Source of the DNA: Streptomyces sp. R41
Lineage (GTDB): Bacteria > Actinomycetota > Actinomycetes > Streptomycetales > Streptomycetaceae
Assembly: GCF_041053055.1 (NCBI RefSeq)
Contig: NZ_CP163443.1
Span: 5,253,001 to 5,317,000, forward strand
DNA: 64,000 nt
Direction of reading: 5' to 3'
The notes beneath the pieces are model-generated. The model saw only the letters and a program-made list of their open reading frames with translations. It made no database searches and was not told where the DNA came from. Positions 28,846 through 36,662 of this stretch are shown piece by piece (position 1 is the stretch's first letter; every line of letters starts with the position of its first letter). The translations under genes and the position numbers were made by a program.

Positions 28846-30303
28846 GTGACCACAATGCAGCAGCCCCCATATCCACCGTCCGAGCCGCCTCGCGGACCCG
28901 GCTCCGGTGAGGGCCATGGACATGGTTCCGGCGACGGCCGCGGACATGGACCGGGCGGTGGTGGCCATGGCCCCGGACCAGGCGACGGCCCTGGCGGCGG
29001 GCACGGCCACTCGCACAGCCACGGCCCCGCAGTCCCCGTATCCAAGCACCTGCGCAAGGTCATCGCCGCGGTGCTGATCCCCTTCACCACGGCGGTCGTC
29101 GTGGGTCTCGTGGTGCTCTGGCCCGGCGGCGCCCCGTCCCACGAGCGCACCGGCGTCGGCTTCGACCGGCAGACCCAGCAGGCGACGGTGACCAAGGTCG
29201 ACAAGGTGGACTGCAAGTCCGTGAACGCCTCGGGGGAGACCCCGACCGGCGACACCTCCACCGCCGAGGGCTCCTCCGCGCAGCAGCAGGCGACGGGCGA
29301 CTGCAAGAAGGCGACGATCCGGATCGATACCGGCAAGGACAAGGGCCGTACGTTCACCGAGATCGTCCAGCCGGACCAGTCGCGGCAGTTGCATCAGGGC
29401 GAGAAGGTCGTGGTCGCGTATGAGCCCTCCGCGCCCAAGGATTTGCAGTACTCGGTAACCGACGTGAACCGGAAGTTCCCCCTGGCCCTGCTCGCCGGGA
29501 TCTTCGCACTGGTTGTCGTGGTGGTGGGCCGGATGCGCGGCGTCATGGCGCTCATCGCGCTGGCCATCAGCTTCCTGATCCTGAATTTCTTCATCCTGCC
29601 CGCGATCCTGCATGGCTCGGACCCACTGATCGTGGCGGTCGTCGGGGCCAGCGCCATCATGCTGATCGCGCTCTACATGTGCCATGGCCTCTCGGCCCGC
29701 ACGTCGGTGGCCGTCATCGGCACACTGCTCTCGCTGGTGCTGATCGGTGTGCTCGGCTCCGTCTTCATCGGCTGGGCGGCGCTGACCGGGAACACCGACG
29801 ACAACACTGGCCTGATCCACGGCTTGTATCCGTCCATCGACATGAGCGGTCTGCTGCTCGCGGGCGTCATCATCGGTTCGCTCGGTGTGCTCGACGATGT
29901 GACGGTGACGCAGACGTCCGCGGTCTGGGAGCTGCACGAGGCGAATCCCACGATGGGCTGGCGTAGCCTGTACCGCGCGGGAATCCGCATCGGCCGCGAC
30001 CACATCGCATCCGTCGTCAACACCCTCGTCCTGGCGTACGCGGGCGCTGCGCTGCCGCTGCTGCTGCTCTTCTCGATCGCGCAGAGCAGTGTGGGCACGG
30101 TCGCCAACAGCGAATTGGTCGCCGAAGAGATCGTGCGCACCCTGATCGGCTCGATCGGCCTGGTCGCCTCGGTGCCGGTGACCACCGCGCTGGCCGCTCT
30201 CGTGGTCTCCGCGGACCGTCCGGAGACCGCGGCCGGCCCTGTGGAGCCCACGGGAGCCAGGACGCCTGTACGCAGCGGAAAGGGCCGCCGCCGCAAGCGC
30301 TGA
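28846..30303 (+). CDS. YibE/F-like membrane protein with His/Gly-rich N terminus
   Basis: A 485-residue protein. Residues 1-62 are disordered and rich in glycine, proline and histidine (GHGHGS, GGGHGHSHSHG), which could bind metal ions. A first membrane helix at about 72-92 is followed by an extracytoplasmic domain to about 200, then seven or more hydrophobic helices. The family signatures are LGVLDDVTVTQTSAVWELHE and NTLVLAYAGAALPLLLLF, as in YibE/F proteins. These are predicted transporters of unknown substrate. It starts at GTG 28846 (VTTMQQ); an ATG three codons later is possible. It is divergent from thiC. Confidence 0.88.
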   Translation: MTTMQQPPYPPSEPPRGPGSGEGHGHGSGDGRGHGPGGGGHGPGPGDGPGGGHGHSHSHGPAVPVSKHLRKVIAAVLIPFTTAVVVGLVVLWPGGAPSHERTGVGFDRQTQQATVTKVDKVDCKSVNASGETPTGDTSTAEGSSAQQQATGDCKKATIRIDTGKDKGRTFTEIVQPDQSRQLHQGEKVVVAYEPSAPKDLQYSVTDVNRKFPLALLAGIFALVVVVVGRMRGVMALIALAISFLILNFFILPAILHGSDPLIVAVVGASAIMLIALYMCHGLSARTSVAVIGTLLSLVLIGVLGSVFIGWAALTGNTDDNTGLIHGLYPSIDMSGLLLAGVIIGSLGVLDDVTVTQTSAVWELHEANPTMGWRSLYRAGIRIGRDHIASVVNTLVLAYAGAALPLLLLFSIAQSSVGTVANSELVAEEIVRTLIGSIGLVASVPVTTALAALVVSADRPETAAGPVEPTGARTPVRSGKGRRRKR

Positions 30304-30365
30304 AACCATCCGGCACCCGCGCCCCTTGTGAGGAAGCGTTACTCCACTTGGGGGGTAGCGGTGCG

Positions 30366-30803
30366 TCAGCCCGCGCTCTGCTCCTCCGCCAGAATGCGGT
30401 CCAGCGCCTCGTCGAGGTGCGTGTCGAAGTCGGCGAGGGAACGCTCCTGCCCCAGCGGCACGAGCTTGTCCGTGCGGTCGAGGAAGGCCACGAGCGGCGC
30501 CGCCCCGGACCGGAACAGCGCGTGGTCGCCGCCCACCTGAAGCCGGATCAGCACCTCGCCGAACGCCTCCGGGTCGGCGGGCGCGATGTGCACATCGCCG
30601 TCACCGCACGGCCTGCCCACGCCGTCGATCAGCAACTCCCGCCCGAACGCCCAGGTCACAGGAGCGTCGCCGGGCAAATGAAAGGTCAGCCGCACGGCGT
30701 ACGGATCACAGGTCTCGTATCGCAGCTCCACCGGAATGCGGAAGGACAACTCCTCCGACACGAGGAAGCTCATCATGACCTCGGCCTGTACCGACTCGCG
30801 CAT
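30366..30803 (-). CDS. ssgA: Sporulation-specific cell division activator SsgA
   Basis: A 145-residue SALP-family protein. The sequence MRESVQAEVMMSFLVSEELS, then FRIPVELRY, FHLPGDAPVTWAFGRELLIDG and FLDRTDKLVPLGQERSL, matches SsgA of Streptomyces as I remember it, and SsgA and SsgB are the founding members. SsgA activates sporulation-specific septum formation by positioning SsgB and FtsZ in aerial hyphae, and its level also affects submerged fragmentation and branching. It is cytoplasmic, all-beta and lacks catalytic motifs. It lies 99 bp downstream of ssgR on the same strand, the conserved arrangement. Confidence 0.97.
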   Translation of the reverse strand: MRESVQAEVMMSFLVSEELSFRIPVELRYETCDPYAVRLTFHLPGDAPVTWAFGRELLIDGVGRPCGDGDVHIAPADPEAFGEVLIRLQVGGDHALFRSGAAPLVAFLDRTDKLVPLGQERSLADFDTHLDEALDRILAEEQSAG

Positions 30804-30902
30804 CGCCTACCCCGTCGTTTGCCGTCGACTGGCCAGGAATCGTCCCCCTGACACTGCTGAAATCTTGCTCAAAGTGCACACGAGATCACAAGGAGTGAGT
30901 TT

Positions 30903-31814
30903 TCAGATACTGATAGAGATGGCGAGTGTCCCTAGCAGCCTGCCGATTTCGCCCTGCAATTGGCGTGCGGCGGGCAGCAGTCGCTCGGCCTGGTGAGAAG
31001 GCAGAGAAATGGCCATCGTCCCGGCAGTTGTGCCTGCCGTGATGGGGATCGCGGCGCAGACGGTGCCCAGCGCGTACTCCTGGCGTTCGATGACGGGCTC
31101 CATCCGTCCCGTCCGCTCCAGGCGCCGCAGCAGGCTGTCGTTGTCACGCACCGTGTACGGAGTGATCGACTGCACCGGGTAGCGGTCGAGGTGGTCCCGG
31201 CGGGCCTTCTCGTCCAGCTGGGACAGCAGACACTGGCCGATCGCGTGGGCGTGCCCGGTCTCCCGGAAGTCGGCCCACTCCTCGACCGCCGGATTGCCCG
31301 GGGTGTCGGCGATGCACATGACCTCGATCTCGCCGTCGCGGTAGATCGCGTAGTACACCGGTACGCCGATCGAATCGCGCCAGTGCGCGAGCGCGTCGCT
31401 CACGGTGCTGCGACGTTTCTGCTGTGCTCCGCTGCTGCTCAGCCGCTCGGCGGCCTCACCAAGGAAGAACAGCCCCTTGTCGCGGCGCAGATAGCCCTCA
31501 TGGACCAGGGTGCGCAGCAGGTGGTACGCCGTCGGCAGCGCGAGCCCGGCCTCGCGGGCGAGCTGCTTGGCGGGCGCACCGTGCTCGCGCGCAGCGACAG
31601 CCTCCAGAAGGCGCATTGCCCGCTGCACGGAGCCGATCAGGGTCGTGGCGTGCGGCTCCAGGGACGCAGCCTCCGCGGGAGGGGTGCGCGGAGCACATGT
31701 CTCCCCGGGCGTGGTGCGCGGCTGGGCGGGCGGGACGCGTGATCCCGCGGGCACGCCCGATCGCTGGAGGGGTGGAGTGGGGGAATCTGTGGGTGCGGTG
31801 TCAACCGTGGCCAA
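30903..31814 (-). CDS. ssgR: IclR-family activator SsgR
   Basis: A protein of about 303 residues with an N-terminal disordered segment, an IclR winged helix-turn-helix (SVQRAMRLLEAVAAREHGAP, AKQLAREAGLALPTAYHLLR) and a C-terminal GAF-like effector domain (RDSIGVPVYYAIYRDGEIEV, AAIPITAGTTAGTMAISLPS). Position next to ssgA identifies it as SsgR, which in S. coelicolor is required to activate ssgA transcription. The longest start is a TTG at 31814, preceded by GGGAG. The true start may lie further in, because the first about 55 residues are proline-rich and carry no fold. Confidence 0.93.
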   Translation of the reverse strand: MATVDTAPTDSPTPPLQRSGVPAGSRVPPAQPRTTPGETCAPRTPPAEAASLEPHATTLIGSVQRAMRLLEAVAAREHGAPAKQLAREAGLALPTAYHLLRTLVHEGYLRRDKGLFFLGEAAERLSSSGAQQKRRSTVSDALAHWRDSIGVPVYYAIYRDGEIEVMCIADTPGNPAVEEWADFRETGHAHAIGQCLLSQLDEKARRDHLDRYPVQSITPYTVRDNDSLLRRLERTGRMEPVIERQEYALGTVCAAIPITAGTTAGTMAISLPSHQAERLLPAARQLQGEIGRLLGTLAISISI

Positions 31815-31970
31815 GGGGCACTCCCGAAGCGCGAGGGGGACCGCCCGTGCGGGGGAACACGGGAGGGGGCTGTGCGCTGCCCGCGCGGGGTCGACCCCGC
31901 GTCGAATTCCGGACTTTAACCGCCTGCCACCGCTCGCAGACGGCCTCGCCGGAAAACTTCCCTCGCCCGA

Positions 31971-31987
31971 GGGAACCTCAGGTTCCC
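31971..31987. promoter_or_regulatory. Short perfect inverted repeat upstream of ssgR
   Basis: GGGAACC-TCA-GGTTCCC is a 7-bp perfect inverted repeat about 157 bp upstream of the ssgR start, followed on the plus strand by TTT. It could be a regulator site or a terminator. No gene ends nearby on the plus strand, which slightly favours an operator. Confidence 0.35.
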
Positions 31988-32052
31988 TTTACCGGCCTGC
32001 CCGTTACCGATCGCTCACCCTCATGCGCCCCACCCGTCACTGCGGGACCGCC

Positions 32053-32265
32053 TCACCAGTCGCTGCGCGACGACGAGTTCGACATGAACTTCCGCACGAT
32101 GTAGATCAGTCCGCCGACCAGCGCGACGAAGACCAGGCCCTTGAAGAGCAGGCTGATGACCACACTGAGCACGCTGACTATCACCGTGCCGAAGACGACC
32201 AGGGCGATGACCGGCACCGCGACCCACTTCACCCACCACGGCATACCGTTGAAGATCTCTCGCAT
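32053..32265 (-). CDS. Small membrane protein, DUF5326-like
   Basis: A 70-residue protein with one or two hydrophobic segments: MREIFNGMPWWVKWVAVPVI, then ALVVFGTVIVSVLSVVISLLF and KGLVFVALVGGLIYIV. It ends in a basic, serine-rich tail. The start MREIF and WWVKWVAVPVIALVVFG recall the Streptomyces DUF5326 family as I remember it. Function unknown. ATG 32265 is chosen because the frame upstream lacks family character and crosses the 13-bp repeat. Confidence 0.75.
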   Translation of the reverse strand: MREIFNGMPWWVKWVAVPVIALVVFGTVIVSVLSVVISLLFKGLVFVALVGGLIYIVRKFMSNSSSRSDW

Positions 32266-32326
32266 CGCCCTCGTCCTTACCTCTCCGCCCGTTGCCCCAA
32301 GTACGGGGCGTTGACTACGGGTTCTC

Positions 32327-32352
32327 TGATGTCCTGCATTGATGTCCTGCAT
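32327..32352. repeat. Perfect tandem 13-bp duplication
   Basis: TGATGTCCTGCAT occurs twice back to back (32327-32339 and 32340-32352) in the gap between the cupin and DUF5326-like genes. It may be a recent slippage duplication or a double operator. Confidence 0.7.
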
Positions 32353-32440
32353 TCGATGCTAGGGCCGAGAGGGGCCCGGCGGGGTCCTGGCACCCCTTGT
32401 CCTCCCCTGACCGTTCCCCTAGGGAACCCTGAGGCGGAGG

Positions 32441-32758
32441 TCAGCTCTCCGGCGGAGAGAACACCACCAGAACCCTGAGGTCCTCCGTGATGTGGTGGAA
32501 CTTGTGGGCGACGCCCGCCGGTACGTAGACGACGCTGCCTCGTGCAACCTGGGTGGTCTCCAGACCAACGGTGATCGATGCGCGCCCACTCACCACGAAG
32601 TACACCTCGTCCTGCTGGTGCGGCTTCTGCGGGTCGAGTTCGCCCGCGCCGAGCGCGTAGAGGCCGACCGACATGTTCCGCTCACGCAGAAACTGCAGGT
32701 AGGCGCCGTCGTTGGCGGCGCGTTCCGCCTCCAGTTCATCCAGCCGGAATGCCTTCAT
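32441..32758 (-). CDS. Small cupin-domain protein
   Basis: A 105-residue single-domain cupin. Motif 1 is represented by KPHQQDEVYFVVSG (metal-ligand His and Glu), motif 2 by GSVVYVPAGVAHKFHHI with its conserved Pro, Gly and His. The fold is a double-stranded beta-helix that usually binds a divalent metal. The small stand-alone form is seen in sensory or isomerase roles, and no neighbour points to a pathway. It starts at ATG 32758 and is divergent from the holin-like gene. Confidence 0.88.
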   Translation of the reverse strand: MKAFRLDELEAERAANDGAYLQFLRERNMSVGLYALGAGELDPQKPHQQDEVYFVVSGRASITVGLETTQVARGSVVYVPAGVAHKFHHITEDLRVLVVFSPPES

Positions 32759-32789
32759 CGCCCTCGTCCGCTCTCGTACGCCGCAGGCT

Positions 32790-32798
32790 GTATCCACA
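32790..32798 (+). promoter_or_regulatory. Possible DnaA box
   Basis: GTATCCACA matches the DnaA-box core in the 81-bp divergent gap between the cupin and holin-like genes. It is isolated and has one less preferred first base, so it is weak. Confidence 0.3.
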
Positions 32799-32839
32799 GC
32801 CTGGTCCGCTATTCGATCTCTTCTGCCACGATCAGACAC

Positions 32840-33220
32840 ATGAAGAATTTCGTAGTCAAGACGATCGCCAACGCGGGGGCCCTCGCCGTCGCCGTGTGGC
32901 TGCTCGACAAGATCACCCTGACGGGCGACAGCACCGGCAAGAAGGTCGGCACTCTGCTGATTGTGGCGCTGGTCTTCGGCCTGGTGAACTTCCTGGTCAA
33001 GCCGGTCGTGAAGGTGCTGACCTTCCCGCTCTTCATCCTCACGCTCGGCCTGATCACCCTGGTGGTCAATGCGCTGATGCTGCTGCTCACCTCGTGGCTG
33101 GCCGACAAGCTCGACCTGAGTTTCCACGTCGAGGGTTTCTGGACCGCGGTCCTCGGCGGCCTGATCATCTCCATCGTGTCCTGGGCACTCAACGTCGTGC
33201 TCCCCGACGGCAAGGACTGA
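32840..33220 (+). CDS. Four-helix phage-holin-like membrane protein (PF04020 type)
   Basis: A 126-residue protein made of four hydrophobic helices: NAGALAVAVWLLDKI, VGTLLIVALVFGLVNFLV, VLTFPLFILTLGLITLVVNA and AVLGGLIISIVSWALNVVLP. The signature FGLVNFLVKPVVKVLTFPL is that of the YvlD/mycobacterial four-TMS family. Despite the family name it is chromosomal and not part of a prophage. Its function is unknown. It ends 8 bp before the phosphatase gene and is probably co-transcribed with it. Confidence 0.88.
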   Translation: MKNFVVKTIANAGALAVAVWLLDKITLTGDSTGKKVGTLLIVALVFGLVNFLVKPVVKVLTFPLFILTLGLITLVVNALMLLLTSWLADKLDLSFHVEGFWTAVLGGLIISIVSWALNVVLPDGKD

Positions 33221-33228
33221 GTCCACCC

Positions 33229-33720
33229 ATGCCCTATCGCGTCTGCTTCGTCTGCACCGGCAACATCTGCCGCTCCCCAATGGCCGAGTCCGTCTTCCGC
33301 GCCCACATAGAAGAGGCCGGGCTCGACGGCCTGGTAGAGGTCGACAGCGCGGGCACGGGCGGCTGGCACGAGGGCGACGGCGCCGACTCCCGCACCGTCG
33401 CCGTGCTGGAGGCGGGCGGCTACGAGAGCGACCACGCGGCCCGGCAGTTCCAGGTCTCGTGGTTCTCCCGCCTCGACCTCGTCATCGCCCTCGACTCCGG
33501 CCATCTGAAGGCGCTGCGCCGGCTCGCACCCACTTCGGAGGATGCGGCCAAGGTCCAGCTCCTGCGGTCGTACGACCCCTCCGCGGGCGACGATCTGGAC
33601 GTCCCCGATCCGTATTACGGACATATGGAAGGCTTCGAGGAGTGTCTTGAGATGGTGGAAGCGGCGAGCCTCGGACTGCTCGCCGCGATACAGGAGCAAG
33701 TGGAGGGACGGGCGGCATGA
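33229..33720 (+). CDS. ptpA: Low-molecular-weight protein tyrosine phosphatase
   Basis: A 163-residue enzyme with the catalytic P loop VCTGNICRS near the N terminus (nucleophile Cys9, Arg15) and the general acid in VPDPYYGHM (Asp at about 127). It hydrolyses phosphotyrosine in proteins. In S. coelicolor a PtpA of this class influences antibiotic production; whether this gene is its orthologue is inferred from family and region. Its TGA overlaps the ATG of the cystathionine lyase gene by 4 bp. Confidence 0.93.
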   Translation: MPYRVCFVCTGNICRSPMAESVFRAHIEEAGLDGLVEVDSAGTGGWHEGDGADSRTVAVLEAGGYESDHAARQFQVSWFSRLDLVIALDSGHLKALRRLAPTSEDAAKVQLLRSYDPSAGDDLDVPDPYYGHMEGFEECLEMVEAASLGLLAAIQEQVEGRAA

Positions 33721-34862
33721 CATCAGGGGATTTCGTCACGGGAACAGGTGACGGCACCCGCGCGGTGCGGGCCGGACTGCCCGAACCCGTCAAGTACGAG
33801 CCGACGCTCCCGGGCCCGGTCTTCGCCGCGCACTTCCATCTGCCGGGCGAGCCCACCGGCCCGTACACCTACGGCCGTGACGAGAACCCGACGTGGACGC
33901 TCCTGGAGCGTGCCATCGGCGAGCTGGAGGCCCCTGGACAGGATGGCATCGAGACGCTCGCCTTCCCTTCGGGCATGGCTGCCATCTCGGCGGTGCTCTT
34001 CTCCCAGCTGCGCGCCAGCGACGTCGTGGTCCTGCCCGACGACGGCTATCAGGTGCTGCCGCTGGTGCGCGAACAGCTGACCGCGTACGGCATCGAGGTG
34101 CGCACCGCCCCGACCGGCGGCGACGGCCAGCTGGAGGTGCTCGACGGCGCGAAGCTGCTGTGGATCGAGACTCCGTCGAACCCGGGCCTCGATGTGTGCG
34201 ACGTACGGCGACTCGTCGCGGCGGCACACGCGCAGGGCACCCTCGTCGCGGTCGACAACACTCTGGCGACCCCGCTCGGCCAGCGCCCGCTGGAGCTAGG
34301 CGCCGACTTCTCCGTGGCCAGCGGCACCAAGATGCTCACCGGGCACGGCGACATCCTCCTGGGATACGTCACCGCACGCGACGCCTCCCTGATGGCTCCC
34401 GTACGACGCTGGCGGAAGATCGTCGGTGCGATCCCCGGCCCCATGGAGGCCTGGCTGGCACACCGCTCGCTCGCCACACTCCAGCTGCGAGCCGACCGGC
34501 AGACGGCCAACGCCCTGGCGATCGCCGAGGCGTTGCGGGAGCGGCCCGAGGTCACCGGACTGCGCTATCCGGGACTGGCCGAAGACCCCTCGTACAAGAT
34601 CGCTTCACGGCAGATGCGGCGCTTCGGATGCGTGGTGTCCTTCACGCTGCCCACGCGCGCGCGTGCCGACCGTTTTCTCGACGCGCTGCGTCTGGTGGAC
34701 GACGCGACGAGCTTCGGCGGCGTGCGGTCCACGGCCGAGCGGCGCGGCCGGTGGGGTGGGGACGCGGTACCGGAAGGCTTCATTCGATTCTCGGCCGGCG
34801 CGGAGGATCCCGAGGACCTGGTGGCGGACGTGCTGCGGGCACTCGACGAATCCGCTGAGTGA
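33717..34862 (+). CDS. Cystathionine gamma-lyase / PLP-dependent trans-sulfuration enzyme
   Basis: A 381-residue Cys/Met-metabolism PLP enzyme. Features are YTYGRDENPTW near residue 45, FPSGMAAISAVL (cofactor phosphate), WIETPSNPGLDVCD, VDNTLATPLGQRPLELGAD, the Schiff-base lysine in SVASGTKMLTGHGD and the C-terminal IRFSAGAEDPEDL. The likely reaction is cleavage of cystathionine to cysteine, 2-oxobutyrate and ammonia. A synthase or methionine-lyase activity cannot be excluded. Translation is coupled to the phosphatase gene upstream, and a strong terminator follows. Confidence 0.9.
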   Translation: MTSGDFVTGTGDGTRAVRAGLPEPVKYEPTLPGPVFAAHFHLPGEPTGPYTYGRDENPTWTLLERAIGELEAPGQDGIETLAFPSGMAAISAVLFSQLRASDVVVLPDDGYQVLPLVREQLTAYGIEVRTAPTGGDGQLEVLDGAKLLWIETPSNPGLDVCDVRRLVAAAHAQGTLVAVDNTLATPLGQRPLELGADFSVASGTKMLTGHGDILLGYVTARDASLMAPVRRWRKIVGAIPGPMEAWLAHRSLATLQLRADRQTANALAIAEALRERPEVTGLRYPGLAEDPSYKIASRQMRRFGCVVSFTLPTRARADRFLDALRLVDDATSFGGVRSTAERRGRWGGDAVPEGFIRFSAGAEDPEDLVADVLRALDESAE

Positions 34863-34937
34863 ATGCCTCCTGAGCGACCGGTGAGTAGGCGACGGCGCGC
34901 GTCCGCGCCGCCGGTTTAGTACCCCGCTACGTACAAC

Positions 34938-34976
34938 GGACGGTCCGAGCCTCCCCCCTCGTGGCTCGGACCGTCC
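34938..34976. terminator. Strong hairpin terminator
   Basis: A perfect 14-bp stem (34938-34951 with 34963-34976, starting GGACGGTCCGAGCC) encloses an 11-nt pyrimidine-rich loop. It lies 76 bp after the cystathionine lyase stop and isolates it from the LysR gene. Confidence 0.85.
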
Positions 34977-35111
34977 CGGTTCTGCGCGCGAAGAACCGCG
35001 CAAACAAGGCTAGTTGACTCTGTGTCAGTGTCCAATCACGGTAGCGACAGAGACCTATCGACTTATTTATAGTTGAGGCTCGCGCGGGGGTGCTGGGAGG
35101 GGAGGGGCACC

Positions 35112-36017
35112 ATGGACTTGGCCTTGCTGCGCACCTTTGTGACTGTGCACCGGGCCGGTTCCTTCACCCGCGCCGCCGCGCTGCTCGGACTCTCACAGCC
35201 CGCCGTCACCTCGCAGATCCGCACGCTGGAGCGGCAGTTGGGGCGTCCCCTGTTTCTGCGCCAGGCCCGCGGCGTGACTCCGACCACCATCGGCGACGAG
35301 CTCGCCCACAAGGCCGCTCCGCATCTCGACGCCCTGGTGGAGATCGCCGAGGCCGGGCTCGACGAGGACTCGTCCTTACGCACCCTGCACCTCGCAGGGC
35401 CGCCGGAGTTCACCGCCGAACGGGCCCTGCCCGCGCTGACGGAGCTGACGGGCGACGGCGGCCAGGGCTTCGCACTGCGCGCATCCTTCGGAAACGCCGA
35501 GGAGACGCTGGAGGGGCTGGCTGCCGGACATCATGATCTGGCCATTACGACGGCCCGCCCACGGGGTGCGCTGCTCACCGCGACTCCGCTCTGCGACGAA
35601 GAGCACGTCCTGGTCGCCGCCCCGCGCTGGGCCGCCCGCGTCGGCCCGGGCAAGCTGCGCCGCAAGGGCGCCCACGCGCTGGAGAACTTTCCCGTGGTCG
35701 AGGTACACGAGTCGCTACCGCTCGTCGCCCGCTACTGGGCCTCCGTCTTCGACTGCCGCCCGGCCGCCTCGGGCACCGTCGTCGTCCCCGATCTGCGCGC
35801 GGTCCTCGCCTGCGCCGCCGCGGGCGCCGGCCTGGCCGTGCTGCCCCGGTATCTGTGCACCGACGCCCTGGAGCGCGGCGACGTCGTGGCGCTCCTCGAC
35901 CCGGCGGTGCCTCCCCTGCGTACGTACTTCCTGGTGGTCCGCACCGGAACGCTGGCGATGCCGCATATAGCGCGGGCGCACGAGTGGCTGCTGAGGGCGG
36001 CCACCGACTGGAGCTGA
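35112..36017 (+). CDS. LysR family transcriptional regulator
   Basis: A 301-residue LTTR. The N-terminal helix-turn-helix is plain (MDLALLRTFVTVHRAGSFTR, then AAALLGLSQPAVTSQIRTLE), followed by the coiled-coil linker and a substrate-binding-type effector domain (LAGPPEFTAERALPALTEL, VLACAAAGAGLAVLPRYL). ATG 35112 follows GGGAGGGG. The gene stands alone; the coupled enzymes upstream are separated by a terminator. Target and ligand are unknown. Confidence 0.93.
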   Translation: MDLALLRTFVTVHRAGSFTRAAALLGLSQPAVTSQIRTLERQLGRPLFLRQARGVTPTTIGDELAHKAAPHLDALVEIAEAGLDEDSSLRTLHLAGPPEFTAERALPALTELTGDGGQGFALRASFGNAEETLEGLAAGHHDLAITTARPRGALLTATPLCDEEHVLVAAPRWAARVGPGKLRRKGAHALENFPVVEVHESLPLVARYWASVFDCRPAASGTVVVPDLRAVLACAAAGAGLAVLPRYLCTDALERGDVVALLDPAVPPLRTYFLVVRTGTLAMPHIARAHEWLLRAATDWS

Positions 36018-36102
36018 GGCCACCGAGGCGTCGACTGGAGCCAAGGCCGGGAGGCCTCGGCCGGTGTTGAGGCCCGTTCTGAAGCTCTTGGGGCTTTGCG
36101 AT

Positions 36103-36116
36103 GTTTCACGTGGAAC
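36103..36116. promoter_or_regulatory. parS-like site, one mismatch
   Basis: GTTTCACGTGGAAC differs from parS at one position in the right half. It lies in the gap between the LysR and Nudix genes, about 22 bp upstream of the Nudix ATG. Confidence 0.55.
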
Positions 36117-36137
36117 CAGCCGGGCCACATTTCTCCC

Positions 36138-36620
36138 ATGACCGTCCGACCCGTGGTCAAGCGCACCGCCCGCGCCATCCTGCTCGATGGCGACGACCTG
36201 ATCTTGATCAAGCGCACCAAGCCCGGCGTCGATCCCTACTGGCTCACACCGGGTGGCGGGGTCGAACCGGAGGACACGACTGTCGTCGACGCACTCCACC
36301 GTGAAGTGCACGAGGAGCTCGGCGCAAAGATCACCGATGTGGTGCCCTGCTTCGTTGACACCGTCGAGCACATCGGCGACGACGGCGGCGCGACCGGCGT
36401 GAAGGTGCAGCACTTCTTCGTCTGCCGCCTCGAGTCCATGGACCCGGCCCTGCGGCATGGTCCCGAGGTGGACGAACCGTGCGGCGAGTACGAGATCGTC
36501 CGCGTGCCGTTCACGCGGGTCGGGATCGCGTCCGTCCACCTCGTACCGCTGTCCCTGCGGCACTACCTCGACGGGAACATCGAGGGCGTACGGGCGATGC
36601 ACGCGCCCGACCTGGGCTGA
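36138..36620 (+). CDS. Nudix hydrolase-like protein
   Basis: A 160-residue protein with a Nudix box: PGGGVEPEDTTVVDALHREV, then HEELGA. The REVHEELG helix with its metal-binding glutamates is intact, but the loop before it is longer than the canonical G-x5-E-x7-R spacing. The enzyme therefore may have altered specificity. Family members hydrolyse nucleoside diphosphates linked to another group. The ATG lies 22 bp after the parS variant, and there is no strong Shine-Dalgarno. Monocistronic. Confidence 0.82.
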   Translation: MTVRPVVKRTARAILLDGDDLILIKRTKPGVDPYWLTPGGGVEPEDTTVVDALHREVHEELGAKITDVVPCFVDTVEHIGDDGGATGVKVQHFFVCRLESMDPALRHGPEVDEPCGEYEIVRVPFTRVGIASVHLVPLSLRHYLDGNIEGVRAMHAPDLG

Positions 36621-36662
36621 CTTACGCGGCTGGGGCTTGTCCGCAGGAGCCTTGGGCCCAGG

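Noticed and set aside
32840..33220. Holin-like protein considered as a prophage marker
   Set aside because: PF04020 proteins are chromosomal and no other phage gene is nearby.
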